A stretch of 64,000 bases of DNA from positions 133,094 to 197,093 of the forward strand of contig NW_008705597.1 in the NCBI RefSeq assembly GCF_000186865.1. The letters are read 5' to 3'. Position 1 is the first letter of the stretch. Each line of letters starts with the position of its first letter. The notes beneath the pieces are model-generated. The model was given only the letters and a program-made list of their open reading frames with translations. It made no database searches and was not told where the DNA came from. A program made the translations under genes and the position numbers. Of the stretch, positions 22,460-37,400 are shown piece by piece. This DNA is from Aureococcus anophagefferens (lineage: Eukaryota > Sar > Pelagophyceae > Pelagomonadales > Pelagomonadaceae).

Positions 22460-25400
22460 AGAGAGCACGCACCTGTTATGAAACAAATTTTGTCTCAATA
22501 CCGTAGCAAATCGATTACGGTAACTGATAGCTTACTTGATGCCACAAAATGCGTACCAAGGGCGAGACTTCGCACACTTCTCAAATGATTCGGGGATCAA
22601 ATTTCAAATCCAGTTCCAATTCATCAGAGGCAGATGAGTGCGTGACTAGTTTGAAGTGTGAATCCTTCCAATGTAATCAACTTCAAGTTCAAATAAATGT
22701 GAGAAAACAAGTCAGAACAAACACTTAGGGGGAGAACACGCTGGCCTTTGTATTACACACGTAGCCTACAAAGAAATTCCGCGTAGACTCAACTGAGGGC
22801 AAGGCAATACCCATCACTCGACCGGTAACGAGACAGAACCAATATTTCTATAACGCTCCGCACATTTTCATATCAAGAGTAGTTCACTCTGAAAATAGAC
22901 ACCGAACTCAGCTGCCACCAGTTAGCTACAGTCATGGCCCCTAACACCGCTACACTTGCATAAAACGACGAGTTTGGTGTGTGCGTTATAATTTTCGACA
23001 CAAGAGATATACACCCATCCATACTTCTGATTGCACAAAGCGACTTCAACCATAAACATGACAGAGCGCGGCCATCAGCATGTCACGTCACGGCCTTTGA
23101 TGCAAACGAAGATGTTTGCGCACGTGTATTCAGTGCACGTTCCTTGGGAAAGTTGTAGCTGTGTGTCAAATTTCCTGATGCGTTTTGAGTTGAACTTCCC
23201 ATCGGTAGAGTGCACTCACTTTCTGCTTTGAAGAGTCTACTTTGAAGCCTTGATGCTTGCATGGAAATATTTCAAGTTATTGACGAGCGATGCATCACGC
23301 GGCACGCAAGGCAACTGAATTCAAAAAGGAACGCACTAATCATGAAAACTCGCCGCGACTAAAACACCATGATAAATTCGATAGCACTATCAGTTCTGGG
23401 CACCGTTGTGGGTATCAACGTGCCGCTGATGTCTGCCGGCTTGGATTCCATCGCTGTGATCGAGCTCACACAGAGTCTTTCTACTGCATTCGAATTGGCC
23501 CTATCACCAACACTACTCTTCGACTATCCTACCCTCAATTCACTCCTAGCTGTCTTATCAAGTGAACTGACCTCCATGGATGGGACTGGATCTGCCTCCA
23601 GCTCCACACGTCAATTGCGCAAGAGGTAACGCTCCAGCGTCATGTGGGCTGCGTCCAAAAAGTGAACGAGTACGATGATTGGGGCCCTGAGCATATAGCT
23701 GGCACAGTCCCTGAGCCGCTGCCCTGCATTGCGATCGCTTCTGGCGCGCGCACACACGACCAACTCGCATGTCCCTGTAGCACGCTGGGTGAGCTGACTA
23801 GAGCACAAATCAGCAGCTTACGGATCTTTCCTGGGCTCCCAGCAGACAGGCCTGGACTCATCTACCACATTTGGAATTTCAGCCATAGAGGCGCGAGCGA
23901 TAGATCCATAGCAGAAGCTCGTGCTTCTTGCTGGCTATTGTGCTTTACACGGCTGATTCTCCTCGAAGCTCACTTCTGCCCCGGTGCGCGATATTTTGAC
24001 ATCGAGTGATGTGGGAGTGTTCGTGGGCATCGAAGTAAGTGGGCTTCGCAGCGGCAGTGAAGCGATGATGAGTGTCTTTTCTACGAGCGGAGGTGCGCTT
24101 TCAATCGCATCAGGGCGGCTATCATACACACTGGGTCTGGTGGGACCATGCTACTCACTTGATACGGCCTGTTCATCCGCCCTTGCTGCGTTGCATATTT
24201 GCTCCTCGGCTGTGAACGGCGGCGAAGAGTGTCAAGACGGAGTTGGGATTGGAACCAAGATTCTCAGTGAGGCTGTGAATATTGCAACGTCCGTTGCTGG
24301 AATGACCTCGTCGCGTGGACGATGCCACACGTTTGATCAGCGTGCCAATGGGTACTGTCGTGGTGAGGGATGTGGAGCTTTCGTTCTGTGTTCGTCCGCT
24401 GAAGATGAGAGTGAAGCCACGCTCTGAGGTTCTGCGGTCTAGCAGGATGGTTCCAGCGCGAGTTTGACTGCGCCCAACGGGGCATCCCAAAGGTGACTTT
24501 TGGAAGCGGTCTGGGATGGCGGCGCCTTGCGGCGGGCATTGGAAGCTCATGGCACCGGCACCGCGCTTGGAGATCCGATCGAGGTGCTTGTAGGAGTGAT
24601 CTGACACTGTCTCACGCCGCATCTTAGGTGGGTGCCGCTGTTAGAGCCCTGTGCTAGCCGCTCGACACCACCACTCAGCTGGTGTAGTGCACTTCTCTGA
24701 AATCAAATCTGGGGCATCTTGAGGCGTCTGCAGCTGCCGCGGGTCTGGCTAGCCTTATTCTCGTGCCTCTCTACATGTCCCTGATCTCCCCAAACGCGTA
24801 ATTGAGCTCGTGAGTTTCTGACTTTCTTTCGTATCATGCAACCAGGGCCGTTGGATTCATTTGGCATAGGCTAAACGTGCACTTGCTATCAATTCTATCA
24901 CCTTTGTTTCAAATGCCGATCGAGACCTCAGTTCGAGTCATGCATAGTCACCAGTGATCATGTGCTGGCAGGCTGAGCTCATTTGGCTTCACTGGGACCA
25001 TCGCGCATGTGATTCTATTCGTCTAGGATTATATGGTATCGTACAATTCACAACGCCAAAGATCCTCACACTTTCGTGACGATATACCTCACGCGCGAAA
25101 ATGTTCCACGAGCGTCGAAACCCTGTGAAGAATTTGGAAAACGCCGCTCACCTCACGCTCACTGCTGCTTCGTGCATGTCTCCTGGCATCAAAATGGGCG
25201 CAGCGCTCGTTGGTCAATTGAAATTTATAGTAAAATGCAATTTAGCTAATCCGAGCGGCCTCTTGGAAGTGTTCGACGAGTTAGCAAGGTCTGCGCAACT
25301 CGCCCTCTCTATCGATGATTTCCAGATGCACCCGACCCATCTTCCAGCCCGGGTTTACCACTCGCTCTGATTTTGAATGGAGAAGCAATGGGTTTATTCT

Positions 25401-28400
25401 GTAGATTGATACGACCACCGGCTTGTTTCCAGCTGGAGAGATAAGGACACATTGATGGTTGACATGTCACAATCACCCTGCAGTTTGAGCCCACACTATC
25501 ATCGTGTCCGAAGGTGGGCTGCCTCTTTTTTTTTTACACACAAAGCTGCAGAAATTTTGGTGCCCTCAACATAGGCTCCCAAGTACTGCGTCAAATACCA
25601 ACACTGACTTAAAATTGGAGGTGCGATCCTGACAGCCTACAATCTGTTCCTTTGTGAGCTGATGGCTTGGTACATCAATAGAAATGGAAACACCTCTGAT
25701 GTCTGCTGGTACAGATTCCGTCTCGATAATGGAACTTGCATAGAGCCTCAGCGCGCTATTTGGATCAAAGATACCCGCGATTATGCTTTTCGACCACCCG
25801 ACGCTCAAGTCTATCTCAACAGACGCGGGTGCTGGACTTGATATGATGATAGTCTCGCCGTCCTGTGAAAAATCTCAGCTCATGTCGCAATCGCGGCATC
25901 CATACATTAGTCGGCAGGTCGAGATCTCATGCTGGTGCTTACAGCTGGCAGGATACATAAGCTCCAACTTTGGACTGCGTTTGTTATCGATTCCCAAGCA
26001 TACTGCAAACTCAGACATACCTGCTGCCCGTTGGATTGCAAGAAAAGCAAGAGCCTCTGCATCTTATGGATCTTTCACGAGTTCCCAGCAGTCAAGTCAC
26101 GACCTTTTTGCACACGGAATCACGTTTGAAGAGGCAAACACGATGGATCCGTAGCATAAATTTGTACTAGATGTCGGCTATTGCACATCATATCAAGCAC
26201 ACCCAACTGAAAGTAGGGCTCAAAATATTCGGAACATTCTAATGTATTCAAATGTGGGGGTCTTTGTTGGCGCTGAAGTCGGTGGGTTGCAGGGTCTAGG
26301 ATCTGATGTCAACGAGTCGGGATTGAGCGGTCGAGCTCCATCAAGTACTGCAGGTTGACTTTCTTATGTGCTGGGTATCGTTGGCCCGTGCTATTCTATT
26401 GATACTGCGTGTGCGTCATTCTTGGCAGCGTTGCACTTGTGCACGATAGTTATTCACGAAAACGTTTCCCAAGTTAGCATGGCAATTGCAACAAAAGTCC
26501 TAAGCGAGGTAACAAATACGCTGATATCTAGTTGCGGGATGAGTTCTTAGCGTGGATGATGTCATTCTTTTGATCTTCGCGCAGATGGGTATTGCCGTGG
26601 TGAAGGCTGTGCTGCATTCTGGATATCGTCCAGTCCAGGTGCAAGTGTCGCTCTTCTCAGCACTGGGGTTTAGCACAATGGCCCTGCCGCTAGCCTGACT
26701 GCGCCCAATGGGGCATCCCAAAGGTGACTTTTGGAAGCGGTCTGGGATGGCGGCGCCTTGCGGCGGGCATTGGAAGCTCATGGCACCGGCACCGCGCTTG
26801 GAGATCCGATCGAGGTGCTTGTAGGAGTGATCTGACACTGTCTCACGCCGCATCTTAGGTGGGTGCCGCTGTTAGAGCCCTGTGCTAGCCGCTCGACACC
26901 ACCACTCAGCTGGTGTAGTGCACTTCTCTGAAATCAAATCTGGGGCATCTTGAGGCGTCTGCAGCTGCCGCGGGTCTGGCTAGCCTTATTCTCGTGCCTC
27001 TCTACATGTCCCTGATCTCCCCAAACGCGTAATTGAGCTCGTGAGTTTCTGACTTTCTTTCGTATCATGCAACCAGGGCCGTTGGATTCATTTGGCATAG
27101 GCTAAACGTGCACTTGCTATCAATTCTATCACCTTTGTTTCAAATGCCGATCGAGACCTCAGTTCGAGTCATGCATAGTCACCAGTGATCATGTGCTGGC
27201 AGGCTGAGCTCATTTGGCTTCACTGGGACCATCGCGCATGGAGCTTTGGATGTTGGGATGCATGACTGTCAGTACGACGGCGCACGCCAGTTAACATCTC
27301 TTTATCGTGCCTCATTCTTTTACAGGGAACACGATTAGGCAGCGGGCGTCACTCATAGGTAGGTCACGCGTCATCCATAAGTTTCTGTTTGAGGCGCCAA
27401 TGATGTTCGATTTTTAGCTATGGGCCTTTCATCTAATCAGATGCTTTCCATGGTGCAAGAATTTTCTGCCACGTTGTCTTGTAACGTCTCTGTGTTGCAG
27501 ATTTTTGAGCATCCCACCTTGCGTGCACTAGCTGCTCACTTACGCCAGACAGGTTGCACAGAACGAGAAGATAAAATGCGAGCTACACTTTGAGGCCTCG
27601 TCTAGAAATACAGGACGCAGTGGTAGGTTCCAATGAGGGAACTCTTTCACTTAGAGCACGGCATCTCAAATGTTTCCTGGAATCAATCTCAGCTCCTGAC
27701 AGTCATGTTGCTAGACGGAGAGAGCGCAGCGTACAACGTGCCCATTGCAACCTGGCTTGATGGTCGGCTCGAAATTAAGGCACTGAGTTTGGCAATGAAT
27801 AAACTAGTTCAGTGACACTCAATTTTGAGAACTACATATAGTGTTGACGATAATGGGAAGTTTCAATGTACCGTCAGGAGATTCGAATTCAAGATGCGCC
27901 ACGCCTCTGCAACCAGTGAAGATGAAGCTATGAAGATCGGAGCTGCAGATGTAAGTAAGCGATTTGCGATTTTCAATGGTGATGTGATTCGTTGCCTCCT
28001 AGTCTCCACTAGGGGTCGTCATCTGCTTGTGCTCACAATTCATCACGTAGCATGCGATGGCGTATCTGCTGCTCTGATTATGATGGAGCTGAAATAGCTG
28101 TACTTGGAATCAGCGCCGTCACATTCAGGCGTCGTACTCTAGTATGCTGCCTTCGCACGATGGCAGCAAACTGTCGTGCAGTCTGGTCTCCATGCGCAAG
28201 AGAAATATTGGACAAACCACCTGCGCGGAGGCGCGCTTCCTGTACTGGAACTACCAACCGACTAGATTCGCCCGGCCATAGAACGTTCTTCGAATGGCGG
28301 CCTTGTCTGATTTCAACTCCAATCTTCAACTGTACGATCCTTGAAGAATTGATGCGGGGATCTCTCCTCGGTCATTCTTGGACTTTGGGCAATGCTGCTC

Positions 28401-31400
28401 TGCCGACTCAGCGGCAAAGAAGAAGTCGTTTTGGGCGTTCCACATCACGGGCGTGATGGTATGCAAGGTCGCTGTTCTGATACAATCGGCTATTTTGTGA
28501 ACATGCTTCCTGTTCGCATCCAAAGTTCTGCCTTGGAATCATGTGCCACATTCATGTTGAATGTAACCTAAACCTTGGATTTGGCGGTATCAAATGCACA
28601 ACTGCCTTTCTAAGTTATTGTGGATACTCTCCTGCCACTGCTTGTGCGTGATCCATCGCGTGGAGCAGTGTATTAGACCATGTTTCTGTGGCAATACAAT
28701 CACCCAGCCACTGAAGGGACTTGGGGTTGACATCTTTCTGTCTCCCCAGCGGATCTTGGTCAGTCTTCTAGCGGGGGTGCTCCTCGCACGTCCAAGTGCG
28801 ATATCAGCTTAGTAGCTGCTCCTAATTTGTGCGGAGGAGTTGACGCAGAGATCGAGTATAATCGAGATTTATTTATGGTGAGTACAATCGAGAGATATGT
28901 CAGGTGTTTCCAGACCCTGGTTGACGCCTTTGCCAGGGCGTCGGACGATGTGCTAGTGTGCAATCTCGACATTGTGGCACAGGATGATCGACGTATTTTG
29001 TTGTCGTCTGATCGGGCAAGGGAAGTGGATCCAATCTATGCTAATTTGCGAGTGCACGACTTGGTAGCCCAATCGATGGCGGCCAAACCTCAGGGACACG
29101 CAATAGAGTGGAAGTAGAGTTTACTTACATATGCAGAGCTGTGAGACTATTCGGGAAGGATTGTTGGGTGGCTTCATCAACATGGCGCTACTGATCTAGA
29201 AACCACAGTGGCGCTCTAATTGAATAAATCCCTTGGCATGGCGGCTGTAATTTTAGGTGTCCTGAAGGCTGGCTGTACCTACCTGCCTCTAGATGGCGCC
29301 TGGCCAATCGAGTGATGAAAGTTTATGATCGAGGATGCAGCGTGCGTGTATCTTGTCACTTGGGGCTAGTGTTTAGAGCCAAAACTTGCGTTTTAGGGTG
29401 CGATTCTCTGCTTGGATTGAGACCGAATGCCTGCACCAAACACCGGGATAGTGGACGCAAGGACGATGCCTCATCACCTTGTTTACATCATTTACACCTC
29501 TGGCAGCACTGGGAAGCCAAAAGGTGTTCTTGTGGAGCATATTGGTGTTGTGAATCTGCTGTTGACCAGTCGGAAGCTGTTTTTGGGAGTGGCGTTTCAT
29601 GAGGAGCCTATTCGCATGGGCGTGTCATTCAATTATGTGTTTGACGCATTTCAACAGTCGTTCTTTACTTCACTTGGGGTGCTTGGTGGCACATGTGTGT
29701 TTTTGGAAAACGGGCTTTCTCTCGTTGAGCTCGCGGGTGATCTGCGTCTAAGTAGCCTCTATGACGTGCCATCAGTCATGGCCCTTGTCAGCATCCCCAC
29801 CAGAACAGTGTTAGTCTAGGTTATTGGCGAGGCGCTTTCTTCAATCTTGGTTGATTGACTGCCAGCCGGTGCCACATTATGGAATTGGTACGGTCCAACA
29901 GAAGTCTCAGTTGCTTCTACACTTAGGGCTGGGGTTGTATCGTCAAGGCTTAGTTCCATAGGAGAACCTCTCGAAAACGTGCTCTGCTATGTTGTCGATC
30001 CCGAAATCAATTCGCTGTTGCCGATTGGCATTTATGGCGAGCTTTGGATTGGAGGTGTACAAGTTGCGCGTGGCTACTTGAATCGACCTGAGCTGACGGC
30101 CGAACGCTTCGTTCCCAGTCCCTGGTCCACAATCGAGCTTGGTCGTGGGATTGTCTACCGGTCTGGAGATTCGGTGCGTTGGTGCATCGATGGGGAGCTC
30201 GAATTCGCTGGTCGCATAGATTTCTAAGTGAAGCTTCGCGGCTTCCGAGTAGAGCTTGGAGAAATAGAGTCCAATTTGCGCTCGCAGCCGGAGGTGACAG
30301 AAGCGATAGTTTTATTGCGGACGGATGTGGGATCAGAAGCTGCTCTTGTGGCCTACCTCAGTCCCGAAGAATCCGCATCTGATATGGTCTGGGAGAGAAT
30401 ACGCCAGGGTGTGGGTGCAGTTCTTCCGAAATACATGGTGCCTCAAATTACAGTCGGGATTAATGAATGGCCTCGCACCAGCAGTGGGAAGATCGACTGA
30501 AGGAAGCTACCAAAGCCTGTGACTGAGTGGACTAGCCAAGCAGCCAGCGACAGAGACGAGAGCGTAGTTGCCAGAGTTCGAGACACGGTGCAAAAAGTAA
30601 TTGAGAAAGATATTCATCCGTCAGCGCCTCTCATGCTTTCTGGATGTACATCGCTCTAGGCCATTCGTCTTGCAAGAGAGGTATCTTTATCACTGTCAAC
30701 AAACTTGTCGGTAACATTAATCTTTGATTATCCGACCATTGAAGCAATTGCAGAATTCTTAACTAAGGGGCATAAAACAATCGTTGGAAATGTGTGAGCT
30801 ACCCTTCACATTCCAGCAGAAACATCGTGCGCCGTGGCTCGGATGCAAATGGAAGGGCATTGACACTTGACCTCACTTCTAACCGAAAAGGTTATTCTAT
30901 CTTGAATGACACTATCTGAAATGGCACCTCCATAAAATATGTGTGCTGCTTCCGAATTCGGCTACTCATTATATGGTGCATTTTTGCTGCATCCCATTGA
31001 GTGTCTTATTCCCGCCAAGGTATCAACTTCCGAGTTTCTATCCCTAGGACTCTGTCACATATCCCTATTACAGATGGCAACCTCATTGGTCGAGCCGCAT
31101 TGCACAACATGTGCTGCAGACACTGGTGTTTACGTGGGGATGTCAAGCGTAGTCGCTGGGCGTCAATTGGCATCTAATAAAGAGTCGGGTGTGATCAACG
31201 GTAGCTCAGTGAACGCAGCAGCATTGTCTGCGGCGTCAGGACGTATCTCATACCACAATGCTCTCACCGGCCCCTGTTTAGTCACTGATACAGCATGCTC
31301 GTCGACACTTGTTGCCACCGACCTGGCGACTGCCTGGGTTCGCACTTCTCAAAATCACGCACTAGTCGGAGGCTCAAACTGATTGTTAGAAATGGTGACA

Positions 31401-34400
31401 GTGGCACTTACCCTTGCTGGGATGTTGTCAAATTAAGGTTGATGCCACACATTTGATGCCCGTGCAGATGGTTACTCGTGAGGTGAAGGTGGCTATTGCT
31501 TCCTCCTTGGGAATGGTAACTTGCTGACAGAAATCGGACATTGTCTTATGATCAACGCTAGTGCAATACGCCAGGACGGCGCGAGCGCGAGTCTTACTGT
31601 CCCGAGCCAGTGTTGCTTGTCCTCTCCCTTGAAATGGAACAAAGAATCCCCTAGGCACCAAACGGATCATCGCAGCGCCGCCTCTTGGCAGCTGTGTGCG
31701 AATACGCAAGGAGCTCTGTTCTAGAAGCTCATGGAACAGGAACGGCGCTCGGGGACCCGATTGAAGTGCCCATGCTGAATAAATTACATAAAAATTGTGT
31801 TTGATTCAGGTCGGTGCAGCGATCGGAGTTCTGTGCTAGCCGCTCGACACCACCACTCAGCTGGTGTAGTGCACTTCTCTGAAATCAAATCTGGGGCATC
31901 TTGAGGCGTCTGCAGCCGCCGCGGGTCTGGCTAGCCTTATTCTCGTGCCTCTCTGCATGTCCCTGATCTCCCCAAACGCGTAATTGAGCTCGTGAGATCT
32001 GACTTTCTTTCGTATCATGCAACCAGGGCCGTTGGATTCATTTGGCATAGGCTAAACCTGCACTTGCTATCAATTCTATCACCTTTGTTTCAAATGCCGA
32101 TCGAGACCTCAGTTCGAGTCATGCATAGTCACCAGTGATCATGTGCTGGTAGGCTGAGCTCATTTGGCTTCACTGGGACCATCGCTCATGCGGCATTTAC
32201 TTCTAGATCCCTGAAGAAAACTTGAATCAACACAAGGCCCACCTGTTTGTTCTTTCCATGACCGATTGCCAGGGAAGATCATAGATGTGTTACTCGCAGA
32301 CCAACTAGTCGTCAGCGATGTCAAGTGTAAAAGACTCAAATCTTCCGAACATGACCAAGGATATCGTCCACACTTGCGTTGGTTAGCTCTGCACGGACGA
32401 TAGACTGGAAAGGCTACAGTTCAAGCTTGTTGATCTTTGGTATGTTATCCCCAAACTCGGTCACTGAGTTGGATAAAATTTTGTCATGAAGCAACCAAAT
32501 ATTGAGGTACAGCTAATTTGGAACACCTGCCACATCGAATGACTTGAGAAGATCTGTTGTAAAGAAATAGCGCGTCATGCGATATGCTTTCCACCCCCTT
32601 ACGTTTGTGCACATCCTCCCGTATGGTCCCATTTTAGGTTGAGACCGCATTATACTTGTTCTGTAGCCTTGCCTTTAACAGGTCGATAATTTGACATCAA
32701 GACGAAGGTGGTCTTGATGTCGACAAGCATATATATGAAGTCTTGCCGCTACACTTGTCAACATAGGCATTCCTGGATGGCTCTATAAAGCTGTGTGTGG
32801 CTATCTGGCCAACGCTCTCCAAGCAAGCGCCTTCTTCAGCCTCGTAAGATCCTAAGAATGTGCTGTAAGGATATCTGCCATGTCCAGTGCAGTTGAAAGC
32901 GGCAAGATTAGCGTACTCCCAATTCACTAGCCATCGGAGCTCGCAGCTTCTCAACGACATTCCACCACAAAAAACATCAGAATGAATGTACGATGAGTGT
33001 CCGGGTCTAAGACTGACACAATAGATGCGGTGCACTCGACAGCGCTATCAGTTCTGGGCACCGTTGTGGATATCAACGTGCCGCTGATGTCTGCCGGCTT
33101 GGATTCCATCGCTGTGATCGAGCTCACACAGAGTCTTTCTACTGCATTCGAATTGGCCCTATCACCAACACTACTCTTCGACTATCCTACCCTCAATTCA
33201 CTCCTAGCTGTCTTATCAAGTGAACTGACCTCCATGGATGGGACTGGATCTGCCTCCAGCTCCACACGTCAATTGCGCAAGAGGTAACGCTCCAGCGTCA
33301 TGTGGGCTGCGTCCAAAAAGTGAACGAGTACGATGATTGGGGCCCTGAGCATATAGCTGGCACAGTCCCTGAGCCGCTGCCCTGCATTGCGATCGCTTCT
33401 GGCGCGCGCACACACGACCAACTCGCATGTCCCTGTAGCACGCTGGGTGAGCTGACTAGAGCACAAATCAGCAGCTTACGGATCTTTCCTGGGCTCCCAG
33501 CAGACAGGCCTGGACTCATCTACCACATTTGGAATTTCAGCCATAGAGGCGCGAGCGATAGATCCATAGCAGAAGCTCGTGCTTCTTGTTGGCTATTGTG
33601 CTTTACACGGATGATTCTCCTCGAAGCTCGCTTCTGCCCCGGTGCGCGATATTTTGACATCGAGTGATGTGGGAGTGTTCGTGGGTATCGAAGTAAGTGG
33701 GCTTCGCGGCGGCAGTGAAGCGATGATGAGTGTCTTTTCTACGAGCGGAGGTGCGCTTTCAATCGCATCAGGGCGGCTATCATACACACTGGGTCTGGTG
33801 GGACCATGCTACTCACTTGATACGGCCTGTTCATCCGCCCTTGCTGCGTTGCATATTTGCTCCTCGGCTGTGAACGGCGGCGAAGAGTGTCAAGACGGAG
33901 TTGGGATTGGAACCAAGATTCTCAGTGAGGCTGTGAATATTGCAACGTCCGTTGCTGGAATGACCTCGTCGCGTGGACGATGCCACACGTTTGATCAGCG
34001 TGCCAATGGGTACTGTCGTGGTGAGGGATGTGGAGCTTTCGTTCTGTGTTCGTCCGCTGAAGATGAGAGTGAAGCCACGCTCTGAGGTTCTGCGGTCTAG
34101 CAGGATGGTTCCAGCGCGAGTTTGACTGCGCCCAACGGGGCATCCCAAGGGTGACTTTTGGAAGCGGTCTGGGATGGCGATGCCTCGCGGCGGGCATTGG
34201 AAGCTCATGGCACCGGGACCGCGCTTGGAGATCCGATTGAAGTCGAGGATGGCGATCGAAGTCAGCTGGGTAGCCTATAGAAACTATTTCGTCGCAGGTT
34301 GGTGCTGCTTGCAGGTGTCTGTGTGGATCTACCCTGCGTAATGGGCGCATGCCTTCGGTCCAATGCACGTCTCTGAAAGCAAACATGGGCCACCTAGAGG

Positions 34401-37400
34401 CATCTGCCGCTGCTGCGGGTCTGGCATCCCTCACTCTTGCCCCTCTGGAGATCTCTCTCATCGCAGCCAATGTGCAACTCATCCGGTAGGTTTTATCGAC
34501 AGTCGCGTGTCTCGTTATGGACCGGACCTACAGGATGAACGCCCATGTATCTTCAATAACATCGTCACAATTCCAGACTCCTGTTGAGCTCGTGGTAAGA
34601 CCCACGGAAGATGGCCAACTGGCTTCCCCATGTCGACTGAGCGCGTTTGGTTTCAGTGGAACCATCGGGCACGGCGCGTTTCTTGGATCTTTGTGATCTA
34701 CATCCTTGAGCAAGCCCGGGCTGGCGTCTAACCTTCGCACTTCATTGTTTGCAATCCTGTCGTCCAATCAAGAGTTGTGACTTTAATCAATCCACACTGA
34801 AAGGCCTATAAAAAGCTAAAACGAATCTTTTCATCATTTTTTGAGAATAAAAGACGTCTGCATATATTCCCTTATAGTCGCATTTTCCTGCATGGTCAAC
34901 CCGCATCAATTTTACAATGTAATATTTCATCATGCTTAGTTCCATTTGATAAACCTTCATTTAACTCATTCGGAGGTTTCTTGGACTATCTTGGCCAACG
35001 GTAACCCTTAATTTGCTGTTGCTAGTGGCATCGCTCGTGGCAATATATTGAATTCACTACCTTTGAAAGCTCCTTCGTTGAGTCCATGCGTGGATTCCTT
35101 TAAGGCGCGTCGAGCTTGCTTGATTAACACTTCGGCCATGCTGCTTTTCATCAATTCACGCGAGGCTATAGCTACACGGCACTTCTCGACTGTTAGTGAC
35201 ACACCCCGGCATGCTTGCTTCACAGTTCTGTTCGAGCTAAGTTCAGCTTTGGGCGGAGGGTAAATCTGTTGAATTAATATGGAAACTCTCGCAATTGACG
35301 TGATTTCGTGCAGATCTGAACGTCCAGATGTTCGTGTGTGTCATGCGAAGCAAATTGATCGTTCTTCCCGATTTTTAGTTCTCCACACATAATCGTGGAA
35401 GTAGGAAATCCTGGCATATGGGATTCATTTGCACTGATCCCATACTTTTCTGGCGCCTTCCCAGCGTTGTACTGGGGGGATCGTTCACAATCGCGTTGGT
35501 ATTGGGGGTTTGTCCTATTACGCCCCAAATTTATGCGTGTGAGCTAAGTAGTTAGAAACATTCCATGCAAGCCCTGGTTGATACACAATGGGGCGTGGGC
35601 AAGAAAACATAACATTTCTTTGTGATTCCGATGATACTATCTCCATGGCGATGTCAAGCTTATTTTGATTGCTCTTCTAATGTGAATCTACTTTCATTGA
35701 AATTGGTTGATTAGAGGTTGGCACGGAAAGTGCAGTGGATCGTGGAAAGTCAACGAAGTCCTTTCTGATGTGCTTTTTTGAAGAAGATCAACATTATTGT
35801 GTGGAAGGAATTGACACAGTCAATGCTTGTTATGGCGGCACAAATGCCTTTTTTGGCACCATAAATTGGGTTCAGGGTCAAGCGTGGAATGGTTGATTTG
35901 GCGTGGTAACTTGCTCAGATCCAGCCATCCACCCCAATCCTGGCCTTGTTTCTGGCATTGGAGCCTCGTCTATATCCCTCATCGTGACCGCGCACTCTCG
36001 TCTTAACCTATAGCAAGAAAGAGTAACGTTCATGAGGCATTCGTGGGATTTCTATAGACCCGTAGGATGGCGGTCAAATGATGCGGTAGTCAATATTGTT
36101 GTTGCCACAGCCCAGTATGAGCAGGCAATGATGTGGTGCTAGAATCGATTCAGTTAGATGAAAGACTTGATCGATCTTTTTTCTGAATTTGATCTTGTCG
36201 CCTACCACAACAATGCTCCATACCACAGCAAATGAAACTTGCACATGATGTGCACCGCAATATACGGAAAGCTCTCGAGAGCTGAAAACCTTGCTCTTTT
36301 TAGCGCACATGTAGAAACAGGCGTCAGGATAAGTGCACAGAATGCAACAACATACACCTGCCCGTTATATGCGTCATTGCTTTCGCTCGTTCTGAGTGTC
36401 AGCAGAGACTAGGACGACGAACGCGCCCTGTGCATGTCATATGGTTCTGGATGTGCGTCAAGCATGTTTGGACTGAATTTCGCAGGATCTCCCCTGCACT
36501 CGTCTGATGTAATCATTGGCCTTCTCGCCCGAATTCCATCGTCTGTGGAGGAGACTCTGGTTTCAATCAACACATTTGAGATGACGCACGGCTGCTTCGG
36601 TTTTGAACCCTCGAGGCATAGTTGTTAGAATCAGGCTTACTATCTACAGGATGTAAGTAGAACAGGCGTTCGTAAATATATTCTTCATCTGTTTGAGGCG
36701 ACCATCAATATACACTCACATGAGTCGTTGCGCATCATCAGAATAACCGTCCTTTAAGACATAATAGACGAATGACTGGTTTAAGACATGATTCCAGCCC
36801 TTAAATTTGATAGATTAGTTCTCCTAAAATCCGGAGTGCAGATCAAAGCTAGTGCCATGTGAAGTGACACCTTGGAAATGATCCTCGTTCGCGAGCTTAT
36901 GCGCAGGAACTACCCTATCATCTTCTCGAGTATGGGCATGATGCAAGGACCAAAAACTTTATTCCTGGCTGTCGCGGATCTCACTATCGCCACACGCGAT
37001 GCGACCATCAGTATGCATTCAATAAGTAAAATCGCGGCTCTGTTTTTGTACGGGTGAGTAAAGTCCCATGTTATTCGATGATTGGTCTTGCTTTCAGAGA
37101 ATATTTGCGCACAAGTTGGATGTCAAAGCGGCTTGATTGATGTGGCAATCTACCCTGATGAAGAGCTCAAGATCATTGAATCGCTGGAGATATTGTAAAC
37201 ACTTTATAGGATCAAGTAAATTTCATATCGTCGTGCAAGCAGACGTGTACTGTCGCCTTCTGCCGGTTAAGTTTCAGTCGGCGCTTAGGTCCGGACGTCC
37301 GATTTTTGACAGCAAGTTGCAGGTGTTGGAGAAGTTTTCTTGCATGCCAGCGAATGGGAGCTTTCAATCAAATGGCTTTAGGAACTGATATAAATCTGCG

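Larger units (their letters stand above)
24465..25013. repeat. Repeat R3, copy 1 (KS 3' half)
   Basis: About 545 bp near-identical to 26697-27240, and in its last 350 bp to 31838-32190. Confidence 0.93.
26697..27240. repeat. Repeat R3, copy 2 (KS 3' half)
   Basis: Near-identical to 24465-25013, both introns included. Confidence 0.93.
32795..34690. repeat. Repeat R2, copy B (linker + ACP + KS)
   Basis: Near-identical to 43036-44586 except for 340 nt missing there; its ACP and KS part also matches 23385-24580. Confidence 0.93.

Noticed and set aside
30900..31080. Calling KS-31k dead for lack of DPQQ
   Set aside because: A GT...AG stretch of 54 nt sits where the motif should be, so intron placement or a non-elongating KS are equally possible; left open.
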